From NCBI RefSeq assembly GCF_900111865.1, contig NZ_FOJS01000001.1, forward strand, positions 248,001 to 312,000: a stretch of DNA of 64,000 nucleotides. The letters run 5' to 3'. A program made the translations under genes and the position numbers. Under the pieces are notes generated by a model, which saw only the letters and a program-made list of their open reading frames with translations, was not told the origin of the DNA and did no database searches. Below are positions 9,060-18,195 of the stretch, in pieces. The first letter of the stretch is position 1, and each line of letters starts with the position of its first letter. Source of the DNA: Parageobacillus thermantarcticus (GTDB lineage: Bacteria; Bacillota; Bacilli; Bacillales; Anoxybacillaceae).

Positions 9060-10145
9060 TTATTCGAACGTAATTTGTTTTACTTTTTCCGCATCTAAAC
9101 GCTTGATTACTTCGACAAGCAATTTCACCGTGTTTTCATAATCGTCACGGTGAAGAATCGCGGCATGAGAATGGATGTAGCGCGTTGGAATCGCGATCGT
9201 CAATGACGGTACGCCGCTTGCCGTTAAATGAATCGCGCCAGCGTCCGTGCCTCCGCCCGGCATCGCATCAAAATGATAAGGAATGTTAAGTTCTTCGGCG
9301 ACGTCAATGACAAATTCTCTTAAGCCGCGGTGAGATACCATCGTTGCATCGTATAACACGATATGCGGTCCCGCACCAAGCTTGCCCATCGCTTCTTTTT
9401 CGGAAACGCCCGGCGTATCGCCGGCAACGCCGACATCAACAGCAAACGCGATATCCGGCTGAACGAAATGCGCCGCCGTTCTCGCCCCGCGCAAACCAAC
9501 TTCTTCCTGCACGGTGCCGACGCCGTACACGACGTTTGGATGGTCCGCATCTTTCAACCGCTTTAATACGTCAATCGCAACCGCGCAGCCGATCCGGTTG
9601 TCCCATGCTTTCGCAAGCAGCATTTTTTCGTTGTTCAACACGGTAAATTCAAAATACGGAACGATCGAATCGCCCGGGCGCACGCCCCATTCCATTGCTT
9701 CCTCACGGCTTGTTGCGCCGATATCAATGAACATGTCTTTAATGTCGACAGGTTTTTTGCGCGCTTCCGGCGGCAAAATGTGCGGCGGTTTCGACCCGAT
9801 AACGCCGGTAATTTCTCCTTTGCGTGTTAAAATAGTGACGCGTTGCGCGAGCATCACTTGGCTCCACCAGCCGCCTAGCGTTTGAAAGCGGATAAATCCT
9901 TTCTCATCGATTTGCGTCACCATAAAGCCAACTTCGTCTAAATGGCCGGCAACCATAATTTTTGGGCCATCGCTATTTCCTTTCTTTTTTGCGACTAAAC
10001 TGCCGAGGCCGTCCGTTGTCACTTCATCGGCGTAAGGAGTTATGTATTTTTTCATCACTTCGCGCGCTTCCCGTTCGTTGCCGGGAACGCCTTTGGCATC
10101 CGTCAATTCTTTTAACATTGTTAATGTTTCATCTAACTTTGCCAT
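9060..10145 (-). CDS. ysdC: M42 family aminopeptidase (YsdC-like)
   Basis: Cobalt/zinc-dependent aminopeptidase of the M42 family, 361 aa; some members are misannotated as cellulase. Metal and catalytic motifs: [12 protein letters not shown] (first His-Asp), [13 protein letters not shown] (bridging Asp), [12 protein letters not shown] (Glu-Glu pair), AVDVGVAGD and a C-terminal [15 protein letters not shown]. Start is ATG at 10145 behind AAAGGGG, not the upstream in-frame ATG at 10208. The dUTPase gene lies upstream on the same strand with no terminator between. Likely role: intracellular peptide turnover. Confidence 0.9.
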   Translation of the reverse strand: MAKLDETLTMLKELTDAKGVPGNEREAREVMKKYITPYADEVTTDGLGSLVAKKKGNSDGPKIMVAGHLDEVGFMVTQIDEKGFIRFQTLGGWWSQVMLAQRVTILTRKGEITGVIGSKPPHILPPEARKKPVDIKDMFIDIGATSREEAMEWGVRPGDSIVPYFEFTVLNNEKMLLAKAWDNRIGCAVAIDVLKRLKDADHPNVVYGVGTVQEEVGLRGARTAAHFVQPDIAFAVDVGVAGDTPGVSEKEAMGKLGAGPHIVLYDATMVSHRGLREFVIDVAEELNIPYHFDAMPGGGTDAGAIHLTASGVPSLTIAIPTRYIHSHAAILHRDDYENTVKLLVEVIKRLDAEKVKQITFE

Positions 10146-10214
10146 AATTAGACCCCTTTCTTTTTCATCCATAAATTTATTATACCCAAAATAATCAGCA
10201 ATGTACAAAATTGG

Positions 10215-10706
10215 TTAATAATTCTGATTTTGCCGTTCATGATTGACTTTATTTTTCCGGATATATGCTTGTTCGATTTGCGCGAAAGAAAAACCTAATT
10301 GTTCCCCTAATTGCAAATACTCCGTAAACAAGAAGTCATAGCTTTGTTGCGACTTTGCTTTTCGAAACTCATCCACCGCCCAAAATACGCGCAAAAACCG
10401 TTCAACAAGCTGTGCGTCATTGCTGCTTGCTTGCGGAAGCGAAGGCGAATGCATAAAACCGCATTCTAATCCGAGCGATAAAATAAAATGAAGGCCATCG
10501 ACGTATTCTTCGAGCACTTTTTCTTGCGGAGACGACGGCTTCACGCTCCAAAACTTAAAGCAGCGCGTTTCATTCGCAAGTTCGCCAATTTCGACAAGCA
10601 AAGCGAGTACTTTTTTGTCGAATAAATCTTTCCCTTGCAATCCATGTTGTTTTTCAATCCGTTCATCTAACTGACGCTGCAGCGAGTAAAGTGTTGACAA
10701 ATCCAT
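10215..10706 (-). CDS. Dimeric (all-alpha) dUTP diphosphatase
   Basis: Hydrolyses dUTP to dUMP and pyrophosphate, keeping uracil out of DNA. 163 aa of the MazG-related dUTPase_2 type rather than the trimeric Dut. Metal-binding helices are visible: EIGELANETRCFKFW (ExxE near residue 47-50) and LEEYVDGLHFILSLG (ExxD near 74-77). Good Shine-Dalgarno (GGGGGAG) and ATG at 10706. It occupies the place where B. subtilis has ysdB/ysdA between ysdC and rplT. Confidence 0.85.
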   Translation of the reverse strand: MDLSTLYSLQRQLDERIEKQHGLQGKDLFDKKVLALLVEIGELANETRCFKFWSVKPSSPQEKVLEEYVDGLHFILSLGLECGFMHSPSLPQASSNDAQLVERFLRVFWAVDEFRKAKSQQSYDFLFTEYLQLGEQLGFSFAQIEQAYIRKNKVNHERQNQNY

Positions 10707-10751
10707 CGTTTCTCCCCCTATAACAAATAAAAAATGATGCGATTAGCTCCT

Positions 10752-10862
10752 TCACAACGGTGGCAAGCTGCAACAAAACAAATGGCGTTTCGTTTTACGG
10801 CGGAATGCACGCGCGCCAACCGCTGCGCCGATCGCGACGCCGATAAATAAACGACACCGCAC
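10752..10862 (-). CDS. Possible 36-residue membrane microprotein
   Basis: A short frame encoding LFIGVAIGAAVGARAFRRK followed by a basic tail and CC. The small-residue-rich segment then arginines looks like a single membrane span. The GTG start at 10862 has no good Shine-Dalgarno. A second frame opens from an ATG slightly upstream, so this could be a decayed gene. Reported only because the composition is non-random; no family recognised. Confidence 0.25.
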   Translation of the reverse strand: MRCRLFIGVAIGAAVGARAFRRKTKRHLFCCSLPPL

Positions 10863-10911
10863 TTTCGAACAGCCATGATATCATTAATTGTACCATGCCG
10901 ATTTCTTTCTA

Positions 10912-10948
10912 TAAAAAATGACCATCCCCATAAGCGAGAATGGCCATT
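10912..10948 (-). terminator. Terminator of infC-rpmI-rplT
   Basis: AATGGCCAT / ATGGTCATT hairpin (complement of 10940-10948 and 10917-10925) followed by TTTTTTAT on the minus strand, 12 nt after the rplT stop. Confidence 0.8.
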
Positions 10949-10959
10949 GCTTTCATTCG

Positions 10960-11316
10960 TTATTGAAGCTTGCTTTTTGCAAGTTCTGCAAGTTGGGCAA
11001 ACGCAGCTTGGTCATTTACCGCCAAGTCCGCCAACATTTTGCGGTTTACTTCTACTCCCGCTAATTTCAAACCGTGCATAAAACGGCTGTAGGAAAGACC
11101 GTGCATGCGCGCTGCCGCGTTGATGCGCGTAATCCAAAGTTTGCGGAAATCGCGCTTCCGTTGACGGCGGTCGCGATATGCATACATTAATGATTTCATT
11201 ACTTGTTGGTTCGCAACTCTATATAAAGCATGTTTCGCTCCAAAGTAACCTTTTGCCAACTTTAGGACTTTTTTGCGACGTCTGCGCGTCACTGTTCCAC
11301 CTTTAACACGTGGCAT
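10960..11316 (-). CDS. rplT: Ribosomal protein L20
   Basis: 50S subunit assembly protein, 118 aa. The very basic N-terminal extension [19 protein letters not shown] and the globular C-terminal domain ([16 protein letters not shown]) are diagnostic. Last gene of the infC-rpmI-rplT operon. In Bacillus, L20 represses its own operon by binding the leader RNA; the leader at 12081-12352 has the expected form. Confidence 0.98.
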   Translation of the reverse strand: MPRVKGGTVTRRRRKKVLKLAKGYFGAKHALYRVANQQVMKSLMYAYRDRRQRKRDFRKLWITRINAAARMHGLSYSRFMHGLKLAGVEVNRKMLADLAVNDQAAFAQLAELAKSKLQ

Positions 11317-11342
11317 ATTTATTCCCTCCTATATGTCTCCAT

Positions 11343-11543
11343 TTATTTCAGGTTGTCAAGCAATTGGCGAATGCGTTTGAAGTCGCCAGGAGATACGAGC
11401 GTTGCTTTGCGAAGTTTGCGTTTTTGTTTTTGCGTTTTGCTTGCGAATAAATGGCTTGTATAAGCATGACCGCGTTTTAATTTACCTGTACCAGTCTTTT
11501 TAAAACGCTTTGCAGCGCCGCGATGAGTTTTCATTTTTGGCAT
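11343..11543 (-). CDS. rpmI: Ribosomal protein L35
   Basis: 50S subunit protein of 66 aa, full family length, highly basic, beginning [20 protein letters not shown]. It lies between infC and rplT with short gaps and its own Shine-Dalgarno (GAGGAACG). Expression is presumably coordinated with IF3 and L20. Confidence 0.98.
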   Translation of the reverse strand: MPKMKTHRGAAKRFKKTGTGKLKRGHAYTSHLFASKTQKQKRKLRKATLVSPGDFKRIRQLLDNLK

Positions 11544-11564
11544 AGGACGTTCCTCCTCATTCGA

Positions 11565-12080
11565 TTATTTGTCGTTTTTCGGTGCCAGTACTAAAAACAT
11601 GCTCCGTCCGTCCATTTTCGGTGCCGTTTCGACGACGCCGATGTCGGAACATGCTTCGGAAAAACGTTCAAGGACGCGTTGACCAATTTCCTTATGCGTA
11701 ATCGCCCGCCCTTTAAAGCGGATTGTCGCTTTTACTTTATCGCCTTTTTCAAGGAATTTGCGTGCATTGCGGAGCTTCGTATTGAAGTCGTGCTCCTCGA
11801 TCGTCGGGCTTAAGCGCACTTCCTTGATGTTGATCACTTTTTGCTTTTTGCGCGCTTCTTTTTCTTTCTTTTGCTGCTCGAAGCGGAATTTGCCGTAGTC
11901 CATAATGCGGCATACCGGCGGTTTCGCGTTTGGCGCCACAAGGACTAAGTCAAGATTTAATCTTGCGGCAATTTCAAGCGCCTCTTGGCGAGATTTAATC
12001 CCTAATTGTTCGCCATTTGGATCAATTAAACGGACTTCGCGTGCACGAATGTTTTCGTTAATAATAAAATCTTTGCTAAT
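11565..12080 (-). CDS. infC: Translation initiation factor IF-3 (AUU start)
   Basis: Prevents premature subunit joining and proofreads initiator tRNA, 171 aa. The N-domain ([19 protein letters not shown]) and C-domain ([16 protein letters not shown]) are complete only if translation starts at the ATT codon at 12080, placed 9 nt after GGAGG. AUU starts are known for infC and allow IF3 to autoregulate. A GTG at 11939 would delete the first 47 residues and is rejected. The sequence is near-identical to what I recall of B. stearothermophilus IF3. Confidence 0.96.
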   Translation of the reverse strand: MSKDFIINENIRAREVRLIDPNGEQLGIKSRQEALEIAARLNLDLVLVAPNAKPPVCRIMDYGKFRFEQQKKEKEARKKQKVINIKEVRLSPTIEEHDFNTKLRNARKFLEKGDKVKATIRFKGRAITHKEIGQRVLERFSEACSDIGVVETAPKMDGRSMFLVLAPKNDK

Positions 12081-12352
12081 AACCAGCCACCTCCAAGGTT
12101 TTTTCCGAATTACTTGTTTGTTTCATAGCGCACCCTAACGCATCGCAAAACGAACGGTTCAGAAGGAAACGCCAATAAGCAGGCGCATACGCTTTTCTAA
12201 TAAAAAAGTGTGGATGCATACGACACCCACACTGCTTACGTCCGAAATATGATATGCGAACCGTAACGACCTGTCAACAGCCACGCGGGCGTCAACCAGG
12301 TGAGAAGCGGGGTGCTTCTGCTTTTGCCACAAACAAGTATTCTATTTACTTT
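12081..12352 (-). promoter_or_regulatory. L20-type autoregulatory leader with attenuator
   Basis: About 270 nt of untranslated leader separates the promoter from infC, as in B. subtilis, where L20 binds the leader and causes premature termination. A terminator is visible: AGTGTGGGTG / CATCCACACT (complement of 12224-12233 and 12207-12216) followed by TTTTTTATT. The L20-binding fold itself cannot be verified by eye, so the family assignment rests on position, length and attenuator. Confidence 0.8.
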
Positions 12353-12356
12353 ATAC

Positions 12357-12386
12357 AATATATCACCTTGGAAGGTGGCATGTCAA
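12357..12386 (-). promoter_or_regulatory. Promoter of infC-rpmI-rplT
   Basis: TTGACA (complement of 12381-12386) and TATATT (complement of 12357-12362) with an 18-nt spacer. The spacer contains CACCTT and AAGGTG as inverted arms with a 2-nt centre (12364-12377). Confidence 0.8.
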
Positions 12387-12451
12387 GGCGCTTTTCTTGA
12401 TTAACAAACAACATTTTTCATTATAACGAATCATTCGGAGTTTGGCAAGCA

Positions 12452-12492
12452 AAAATGCGAAAACCGTGAAGAAAGAACTTCACGGTTTTCGG
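12452..12492 (-). terminator. Terminator of thrS
   Basis: A 14-bp perfect stem (12459-12472 with 12479-12492, CGAAAACCGTGAAG type) followed on the minus strand by CATTTTTG. Confidence 0.9.
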
Positions 12493-12528
12493 CTTTTCCG
12501 TTTGGTTTTTAGCGTCATCGCAAATTGC

Positions 12529-14463
12529 CTAGTTTCGACGCACTTCTGCCTTTAAAGCGGCAATAAAGTCATCAAGCGCCACTGTTTCGCTTTTTTGTTC
12601 GCCGTATTTGCGGACGTTAACGGCATTTTCTGCCATTTCCCTGTCACCGACGACAAGCATGTAAGGAATTTTTTGGATTTGTGCTTCGCGAATTTTATAA
12701 CTGATTTTTTCGTCGCGTTCATCAACTTCAACGCGGAATCCTTGCGATTGCAACGCCTCTTTCACTTTATACGCATAGTCGAGATGCGCTTCTGGAGATA
12801 CCGGGATCACTTCGACTTGTACCGGTGCGAGCCAAGTCGGAAACGCTCCTTTATATTCTTCAATTAAGAAAGCGACGAACCGTTCCATCGTCGAAACGAC
12901 CCCGCGATGGATGACAACCGGACGGTGCGGTTTGCCGTCTTCGCCGATGTATGTCAAATCGAAGCGCTCCGGCAATAAGAAGTCAAGCTGCACCGTTGAT
13001 AACGTTTCGTCTTTTCCGAGCGCCGTGCGCACTTGCACGTCCAATTTTGGACCGTAAAACGCCGCCTCACCTTCCGCTTCATAATACTCTAACCCTAATT
13101 CATCCATCGCTTCACGCAGCATGCTTTGCGCTTTTTCCCACATTTCATCATCATCATAATATTTTTCTTTATCGTGCGGATCGCGGTAAGAAAGCCGGAA
13201 CGAATATTCGTCCAATCCGAAGTCTTTGTACACTTCCAAAATTAAGTTGACGACGCGTTTGAACTCCTCTTTAATTTGATCTGGACGCACAAAAATGTGG
13301 GCATCGTTTAATGTCATGCCACGGACGCGCTGCAAGCCGGAAAGCGCTCCGGACATTTCGTAGCGGTGCATCGTGCCGAGCTCAGCGATGCGGATCGGCA
13401 GCTCGCGGTAGCTATGAATTTTATTTTTATAAATCATCATATGATGTGGACAGTTCATTGGGCGCAGCACAAGCTGCTCGTTATCCATTTCCATCGGCGG
13501 GAACATGTTATCTTTGTAATGATCCCAGTGGCCGGAAGTTTTATATAATTCGACGCTGCCGAGCACCGGCGTATAAACATGCTGATAACCTAGCTCGATT
13601 TCTTTGTCTACGATATACCGCTCGATAATGCGGCGGATCGTTGCCCCTTTTGGCAGCCAAAGTGGCAGCCCTTGTCCGACTTTTTGCGATGTCATAAACA
13701 ATTCCAGTTCTTTTCCTAATTTGCGGTGATCTCGCTCTTTTGCTTCTTGCAGCTGGCGAAGATATTCTTCTAGATCTTCTTTTTTAAAGAACGCTGTTCC
13801 GTAAATGCGTTGCAGCATTTTATTTTTGCTGTCGCCGCGCCAGTATGCTCCCGAAATGCTCAACAACTTAAACTCCTTAATTTTTCCTGTAGACGGAACG
13901 TGGACGCCGCGGCAAAGATCGAAAAACTCTCCTTGTTCGTAAATGGAGATCGTTTCTCCTTCCGGGATATCGTTAATTAATTCGAGTTTTAAATTGTCGC
14001 CGATTTCCTCGTAAAGGTGAATCGCTTCTTCGCGGCTTACTTCTTTCCGGACGATTTCCAAGTTTTCTTTCACAATCTTCCGCATTTCTTGTTCAATTTT
14101 CGGCAAGTCTTCCGGAGTTAGCGTTTCTTCCATATCGATATCGTAATAGAAGCCGTTTTCAATGACCGGACCGACGCCGAGTTTGACGTTTTTGTAAAGG
14201 CGCTTGATCGCCTGTGCCATTAAATGGGCCGTGCTATGGCGCAAAATGTCAAGCGCTTCCGGCATATCTTGCGTAATGATCGTAATCGCTCCATCTTCCT
14301 GAATCGGTGTGCGCAAATCAAGCAAACGATCATTCAGCTTTCCGGCGATCGCTTTTTTCTTTAATCCCGGGCTAATCGATGCGGCGATTTGTTCTGTCGT
14401 TGTCCCTTTTGGAAACTCCTTTACTGCACCATCAGGGAATGTAATGTGAATCACTTCCGCCAT
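12529..14463 (-). CDS. thrS: Threonyl-tRNA synthetase
   Basis: Cytoplasmic class II synthetase, 644 aa. A TGS domain (about 1-62), editing/SAD domain with [15 protein letters not shown] near 76, catalytic core with zinc-ligand [13 protein letters not shown], motif 2 [18 protein letters not shown] and motif 3 [15 protein letters not shown], then the C-terminal anticodon-binding domain (about 540-640). It also edits mischarged Ser-tRNA-Thr. Regulated by the Thr T-box upstream and has its own terminator, so it is monocistronic. Confidence 0.98.
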   Translation of the reverse strand: MAEVIHITFPDGAVKEFPKGTTTEQIAASISPGLKKKAIAGKLNDRLLDLRTPIQEDGAITIITQDMPEALDILRHSTAHLMAQAIKRLYKNVKLGVGPVIENGFYYDIDMEETLTPEDLPKIEQEMRKIVKENLEIVRKEVSREEAIHLYEEIGDNLKLELINDIPEGETISIYEQGEFFDLCRGVHVPSTGKIKEFKLLSISGAYWRGDSKNKMLQRIYGTAFFKKEDLEEYLRQLQEAKERDHRKLGKELELFMTSQKVGQGLPLWLPKGATIRRIIERYIVDKEIELGYQHVYTPVLGSVELYKTSGHWDHYKDNMFPPMEMDNEQLVLRPMNCPHHMMIYKNKIHSYRELPIRIAELGTMHRYEMSGALSGLQRVRGMTLNDAHIFVRPDQIKEEFKRVVNLILEVYKDFGLDEYSFRLSYRDPHDKEKYYDDDEMWEKAQSMLREAMDELGLEYYEAEGEAAFYGPKLDVQVRTALGKDETLSTVQLDFLLPERFDLTYIGEDGKPHRPVVIHRGVVSTMERFVAFLIEEYKGAFPTWLAPVQVEVIPVSPEAHLDYAYKVKEALQSQGFRVEVDERDEKISYKIREAQIQKIPYMLVVGDREMAENAVNVRKYGEQKSETVALDDFIAALKAEVRRN

Positions 14464-14496
14464 ACCCTTTTCCTCCTTCTTTTATATTGAAAAAAT

Positions 14497-14774
14497 AAAA
14501 AAACTCCTCCCTCACCAAAGGGACGAGTTTGCTTCGCGGTTCCACCCTTCTTCCCACCGCTGACAGACAAAAAGGCGCACTTTTCCCACAGCGATGGCTC
14601 GAATCGAATAACGGCCGTGCCGTCGGCAATTACTGGACATGCGTCGTTCACTGCCGCAGTTCCGAGGTGGTAAGTGTATTTTCCGTGTTAGGAAGGTTGC
14701 AGCCGATGCCTTCCCTCTCTGGAAACCGTAAAAATACACTCGTGTCCTCATCATCACTTTTGCATATTCTTATG
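14497..14774 (-). promoter_or_regulatory. T-box leader of thrS, Thr specifier ACC
   Basis: Contains AAGGGTGGAACCGCG (complement of about 14535-14549), the conserved T-box that pairs with uncharged tRNA acceptor ends. It is followed by a terminator stem (complement of 14501-14530) and a TTTTTTTA run. The stem I base GAGG/CCUC encloses the specifier ACC (complement of 14669-14671), directly followed by ACCUC exactly as in the pheS leader. Confidence 0.93.
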
Positions 14775-14780
14775 TATGTT

Positions 14781-14809
14781 ATTATAGAATGAGGGCATGA
14801 AAAAATCAA
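14781..14809 (-). promoter_or_regulatory. Promoter of thrS
   Basis: TATAAT (complement of 14781-14786), 17-nt spacer, TTGATT (complement of 14804-14809). It lies immediately after the ytxC stop codon. Confidence 0.8.
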
Positions 14810-14811
14810 GA

Positions 14812-15684
14812 TCATCTCTCTCGCTTTGCATCAATGGCTTGATATTTTGCAAAATCGCTTTGTCTATAGAGCCGGATCCGCTCTTGAAATACGTTTTGGA
14901 TCGTTTGCACCATGCCGTCCTCCTCATGATCGGTATATAAATAAATCATGCCGGGAGCGATGGACACAAGCGGCGCTAATAAGGAAGAATCAATGTACAT
15001 CGGCTGACTGACGATCAAATTGCGGTCAATGAGTTGCTTTAATTCGCTCGCTGTCATTTCGCGCAACTTTTCATCAAAAAAAAGAAAAGATGGCGGCTTG
15101 TGAACTAAATGGATGATTGACAATTTCGGCCGCTTTGCTGCCACGAAGTCGCGCAACATTTGCACAAAATTTTGATATTCCTGCTCTAGTTTATATTCGT
15201 CAATCGCCAATTCGACATAGTGTTGAAGCTGTTCCATATATGGTTTAAGGCGAAAGGTGACAAAGGACGAAAAGGAAAAGGAAAGGCCGTCTTTTAAAAA
15301 CTGCTTTAGCGCATTCGCAATCAATGTTTTCCGTGAAATGGAAGATTGTTTTCCCATTCGGTAATCATACCGCTCCCCATCAAGAAACGAATGGGCAAGC
15401 TGTAAAATTTGCTGCTGTTCTTCTTTATCTTGAAAATAAAACGTATCAGAGATAATCGATAACAATAGCCTGTCTTCGATAAAATGAAGAATCAATGTCG
15501 TCATTGCCGGTATTAAATCGCATGAGATCGCTTCATCGATGTCGCCATATATGTAAATCGTGACGAGGGAATCTCCATTGTACGTTGTTTGCAAGCGTGG
15601 ATGAATCGTTTTTTTCTGTCTTTTATTCAGTAAACAAACCAATTTTTCAGCGTCATTTGCCTGTTCAAAATAAATTTTAATCAA
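14812..15684 (-). CDS. ytxC: YtxC-like sporulation protein
   Basis: 290 aa, no catalytic motif visible. It matches the YtxC family by length, the place between dnaI and thrS, and recognisable segments (IYIYGDIDEAISCDLIP, LQHYVELAIDEYKLEQEYQ). YtxC-like proteins are linked to sporulation in Bacillus; molecular role unknown. Likely read from the dnaB-dnaI transcript and possibly its own promoter, since a hairpin follows ytxC's upstream neighbour dnaI. Confidence 0.82.
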   Translation of the reverse strand: MIKIYFEQANDAEKLVCLLNKRQKKTIHPRLQTTYNGDSLVTIYIYGDIDEAISCDLIPAMTTLILHFIEDRLLLSIISDTFYFQDKEEQQQILQLAHSFLDGERYDYRMGKQSSISRKTLIANALKQFLKDGLSFSFSSFVTFRLKPYMEQLQHYVELAIDEYKLEQEYQNFVQMLRDFVAAKRPKLSIIHLVHKPPSFLFFDEKLREMTASELKQLIDRNLIVSQPMYIDSSLLAPLVSIAPGMIYLYTDHEEDGMVQTIQNVFQERIRLYRQSDFAKYQAIDAKRER

Positions 15685-15749
15685 ACGTCGTTCCCCCCTT
15701 ACGAGTCAATGCTTGTTCTATATATATGGGAGCAAACGATTGTTTAGAA

Positions 15750-15788
15750 TAAAAAATAAAAGGATATTTCCGTTTTTGGAAACATCCT
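15750..15788 (-). terminator. Hairpin with U-run after dnaI
   Basis: AGGATGTTTCC / GGAAATATCCT (complement of 15778-15788 and 15761-15771, one mismatch) followed by TTTTATTTTTTATT. It overlaps the last base of the dnaI stop and probably reduces read-through into ytxC. Confidence 0.75.
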
Positions 15789-16722
15789 ATTCAAGCCGGC
15801 GGTTTTTTCCTTTCACTTCGACCGGCTGCGCCAAATAGCGGATCCGTTCCATAATGCGCGCCGCTTTCATTTGTTCTTCTTCCCCGCGCTGCGAATATGT
15901 CAAATGATGCGCTAGTTGCTGCAAATCGAAGTTCGACGTAAAAAATGTCGGCAAGTTTTCGAACATCCGGTATTGCAAAATCGGACCTAATAAATCGTCG
16001 CGCACCCAGCTCGACATTGATTCCGCGCCGATATCATCAAGCATTAAAATCGGCACTTTTTTGACATAATCGAGTTTTTCGTTAATCGTTTGGTCTTGCA
16101 GCGAGCTTTTTAGTTCACGGAAAAACTCCGGTACGTACACGATAAGAGACGGCACGTTTTTTTTCGCAAGGGCGTTGGCGATCGCGCCAAGAATATACGT
16201 TTTTCCAACGCCAAACGATCCGTATAAATAAAGTCCTTTCATTTTCTTTCCCGGCGCATACTCCGACACAAAGCGGTCGGCAAGTTCAATCGCCTTCATT
16301 CGCCCCTCATCGGCAAGGTCAATATCCGAAAGCGACGCTTGCAAAATCTCGCGTGGAACAAACAAGCTTTGTATCAATGATTCCTGCCGTTTTCGCTCAT
16401 CGTATTTTATTTTGGCAGGGCAACGGTCATACTCCACATCAATGACTGGCCCTTTGATCACAAGACGAGGGTGGTATCCTTTTAAAAAGTTTTTGCATTG
16501 GTCCAAACTTGGACACTGACCGCAGTTTTTGCTTTGCTCCATAAACTCATATAGCTTCATTAAACTGCGGTTCACCATTTCCTTTGTGATTTCCCGTTCA
16601 TGTTCGCGCAAAAATGCTTGTATTTCCGGGTGTGAAAGAATTTGTCGTTTCATTTGCACATAACGTTGCTGGAAACCTTCCTTGCTAAGCAGTCGATTTA
16701 ACAGTTGATCGATTCGTTCCAT
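15787..16722 (-). CDS. dnaI: Primosomal helicase loader DnaI
   Basis: AAA+ ATPase that loads the replicative helicase DnaC at oriC and restart sites, 311 aa, the B. subtilis length. The N-terminal helicase-binding domain has a zinc-binding CGQCPSLDQC cluster near residue 70. The C-terminal ATPase has Walker A GSFGVGKTYILG near 165, Walker B ILMLDDIGAE near 228 and sensor TSNFDL. The ATG at 16722 is chosen; the GTG three codons upstream is only 2 nt from the Shine-Dalgarno. It follows dnaB by 15 nt. Confidence 0.95.
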   Translation of the reverse strand: MERIDQLLNRLLSKEGFQQRYVQMKRQILSHPEIQAFLREHEREITKEMVNRSLMKLYEFMEQSKNCGQCPSLDQCKNFLKGYHPRLVIKGPVIDVEYDRCPAKIKYDERKRQESLIQSLFVPREILQASLSDIDLADEGRMKAIELADRFVSEYAPGKKMKGLYLYGSFGVGKTYILGAIANALAKKNVPSLIVYVPEFFRELKSSLQDQTINEKLDYVKKVPILMLDDIGAESMSSWVRDDLLGPILQYRMFENLPTFFTSNFDLQQLAHHLTYSQRGEEEQMKAARIMERIRYLAQPVEVKGKNRRLE

Positions 16723-16737
16723 CGTCTTCACATCCTA

Positions 16738-18123
16738 TTATTCATCGCGGTATTTTTTTAATCGTTCTTCTAACTCCCGCCGTTTTTCCTCAATATTTAT
16801 GTTTTCATCTTTGTCTTGATCATCGTTTTGACTATAATCCATATTGAGCCATTCTGGCAACAATTCTTTTCGCACCGCTTTTCTGCTTGTTCTTTTGCTT
16901 TTTTCCTTTGCCCAGCTTTGATACATTTTCGCTTCTTTCTTTGCCAGCTCCATCGCTTCTTTGACGGTTTTTACATTTTTCCGCGACCAATGGCTGGCGA
17001 TTTTTTCGACATACGCTTTTGATAGCTTCATATCGGTGCGCAACATGGCATAATAAATTAACACGTTCACAACGCCGGGAAGCAATTGTTGCTGGAACAT
17101 AATATCTTCAATCAGCCGCAAATCGCTCATCGACGGTTCGGCCCCCCCAGATATTTCGATTAACAATTGGCGCGGGGAGATCGTTTCCAGCTGTTTCATC
17201 AGCAGTTCCTCTTTCGTTTTCGGTTCGACGTTCGTCATCGTGCGATACGGAAGCGGCTGCACGCGCGAACTTAAGTTAGGAGGGGCGCCACCGCGCTCAA
17301 ACTCATACCACTCATGAACGGCTTTTCGCAATGCATCGATATCAATATGGTCAGACGGATCGATGACACTCATGACAATTTTTTGCATATCAAGCGGTCC
17401 GACTCCGTATAAAAACGCTAATTTTTTGATCGCTTCTTTTACTTTTGGCGTAATCGCCCGCTTTGGCACCATATATTTGGACAAGCCAGCAAAAAACAGT
17501 TCAAAATCGAATACATCATCGCTAAGGTCATACGTATTCTCTTTTCTTCCAATATACTCGTACCCATCAACAAGCCGCAAATCTTCTTGCGTTTCTTCAT
17601 TCATCTTCGCAACCATTTGCTCGACGTGTACGGACGCAAATACATCGTGAAACGCGCGAGTAACAGGAGAAAATTTGGTTCGGTCAATGGATGGAGTGGA
17701 AAAAAATTGTTTTAATTGCCGAAACTTATGCTTGCCAATACGGTTATAGAGGAAAACATTGAGCATTCCGTCGGTAAAAAATTGTTCCGGTGTGAGCGGC
17801 GGCTGCAATTCATAAATAAATAGCTTCGGCTCTTCTTTATTTACATACGTCTTTAACAGCCCGATGCCTTCCAGTTTCAAACGTTCTTCGTAAATTTCTT
17901 TTAAACTGCATTGCATCAGCACCATCAGACTATGATGGGTCGTTTCCTTTTCAGAAAGCAGTTCCAATTCGCTCCATAACGTCATATAAAGGCTTAAAGC
18001 CCGATAGCCGATTAACGGTTGATAAAGGAGCGTGAGCACTGTTCGATCAAAATCGTGGAGCACTCCATTGCTTCGTACCGTATAGCGGTCAACGGGGATT
18101 AATTCTTTCCAATGATGTTCCAT
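16738..18123 (-). CDS. dnaB: Replication initiation and membrane attachment protein DnaB
   Basis: Firmicute-specific primosome protein (not the helicase), 461 aa, acting between DnaD and DnaI in helicase loading. The N-terminal DnaB/DnaD dimerisation domain contains LLYQPLIGYRALSLYMTLW near residue 30. The C-terminal DnaD-like domain (about 310-400) is followed by a charged tail (YSQNDDQDKDENINIEEKRR). ATG at 18123 chosen, with GGAAGG 8 nt ahead. It lies between nrdR and dnaI as in B. subtilis, but a terminator-like hairpin separates it from nrdR. Confidence 0.94.
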   Translation of the reverse strand: MEHHWKELIPVDRYTVRSNGVLHDFDRTVLTLLYQPLIGYRALSLYMTLWSELELLSEKETTHHSLMVLMQCSLKEIYEERLKLEGIGLLKTYVNKEEPKLFIYELQPPLTPEQFFTDGMLNVFLYNRIGKHKFRQLKQFFSTPSIDRTKFSPVTRAFHDVFASVHVEQMVAKMNEETQEDLRLVDGYEYIGRKENTYDLSDDVFDFELFFAGLSKYMVPKRAITPKVKEAIKKLAFLYGVGPLDMQKIVMSVIDPSDHIDIDALRKAVHEWYEFERGGAPPNLSSRVQPLPYRTMTNVEPKTKEELLMKQLETISPRQLLIEISGGAEPSMSDLRLIEDIMFQQQLLPGVVNVLIYYAMLRTDMKLSKAYVEKIASHWSRKNVKTVKEAMELAKKEAKMYQSWAKEKSKRTSRKAVRKELLPEWLNMDYSQNDDQDKDENINIEEKRRELEERLKKYRDE

Positions 18124-18156
18124 ATTCTCGACCTTCCGCACTAAGTTTTGCCGATG

Positions 18157-18195
18157 AAAAAAAGGGCTTGTTATCCATTTTGCAAAAAGCCCTTT
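18157..18195 (-). terminator. Terminator-like hairpin between nrdR and dnaB
   Basis: AAAGGGCT and AGCCCTTT arms (complement of 18188-18195 and 18161-18168) with a 19-nt loop and a TTTTTTT tail. It starts right at the nrdR stop codon, so dnaB expression depends on read-through or another promoter. Confidence 0.78.

Noticed and set aside
12091-12378. Similarity between the infC Shine-Dalgarno region and the promoter-spacer palindrome
   Set aside because: The spacer is not transcribed, so no RNA pairing is possible; probably chance similarity of GGAGG-like sequence.
14432-14792. Several overlapping frames upstream of thrS
   Set aside because: They lie within the T-box leader; RNA structure explains the sequence.
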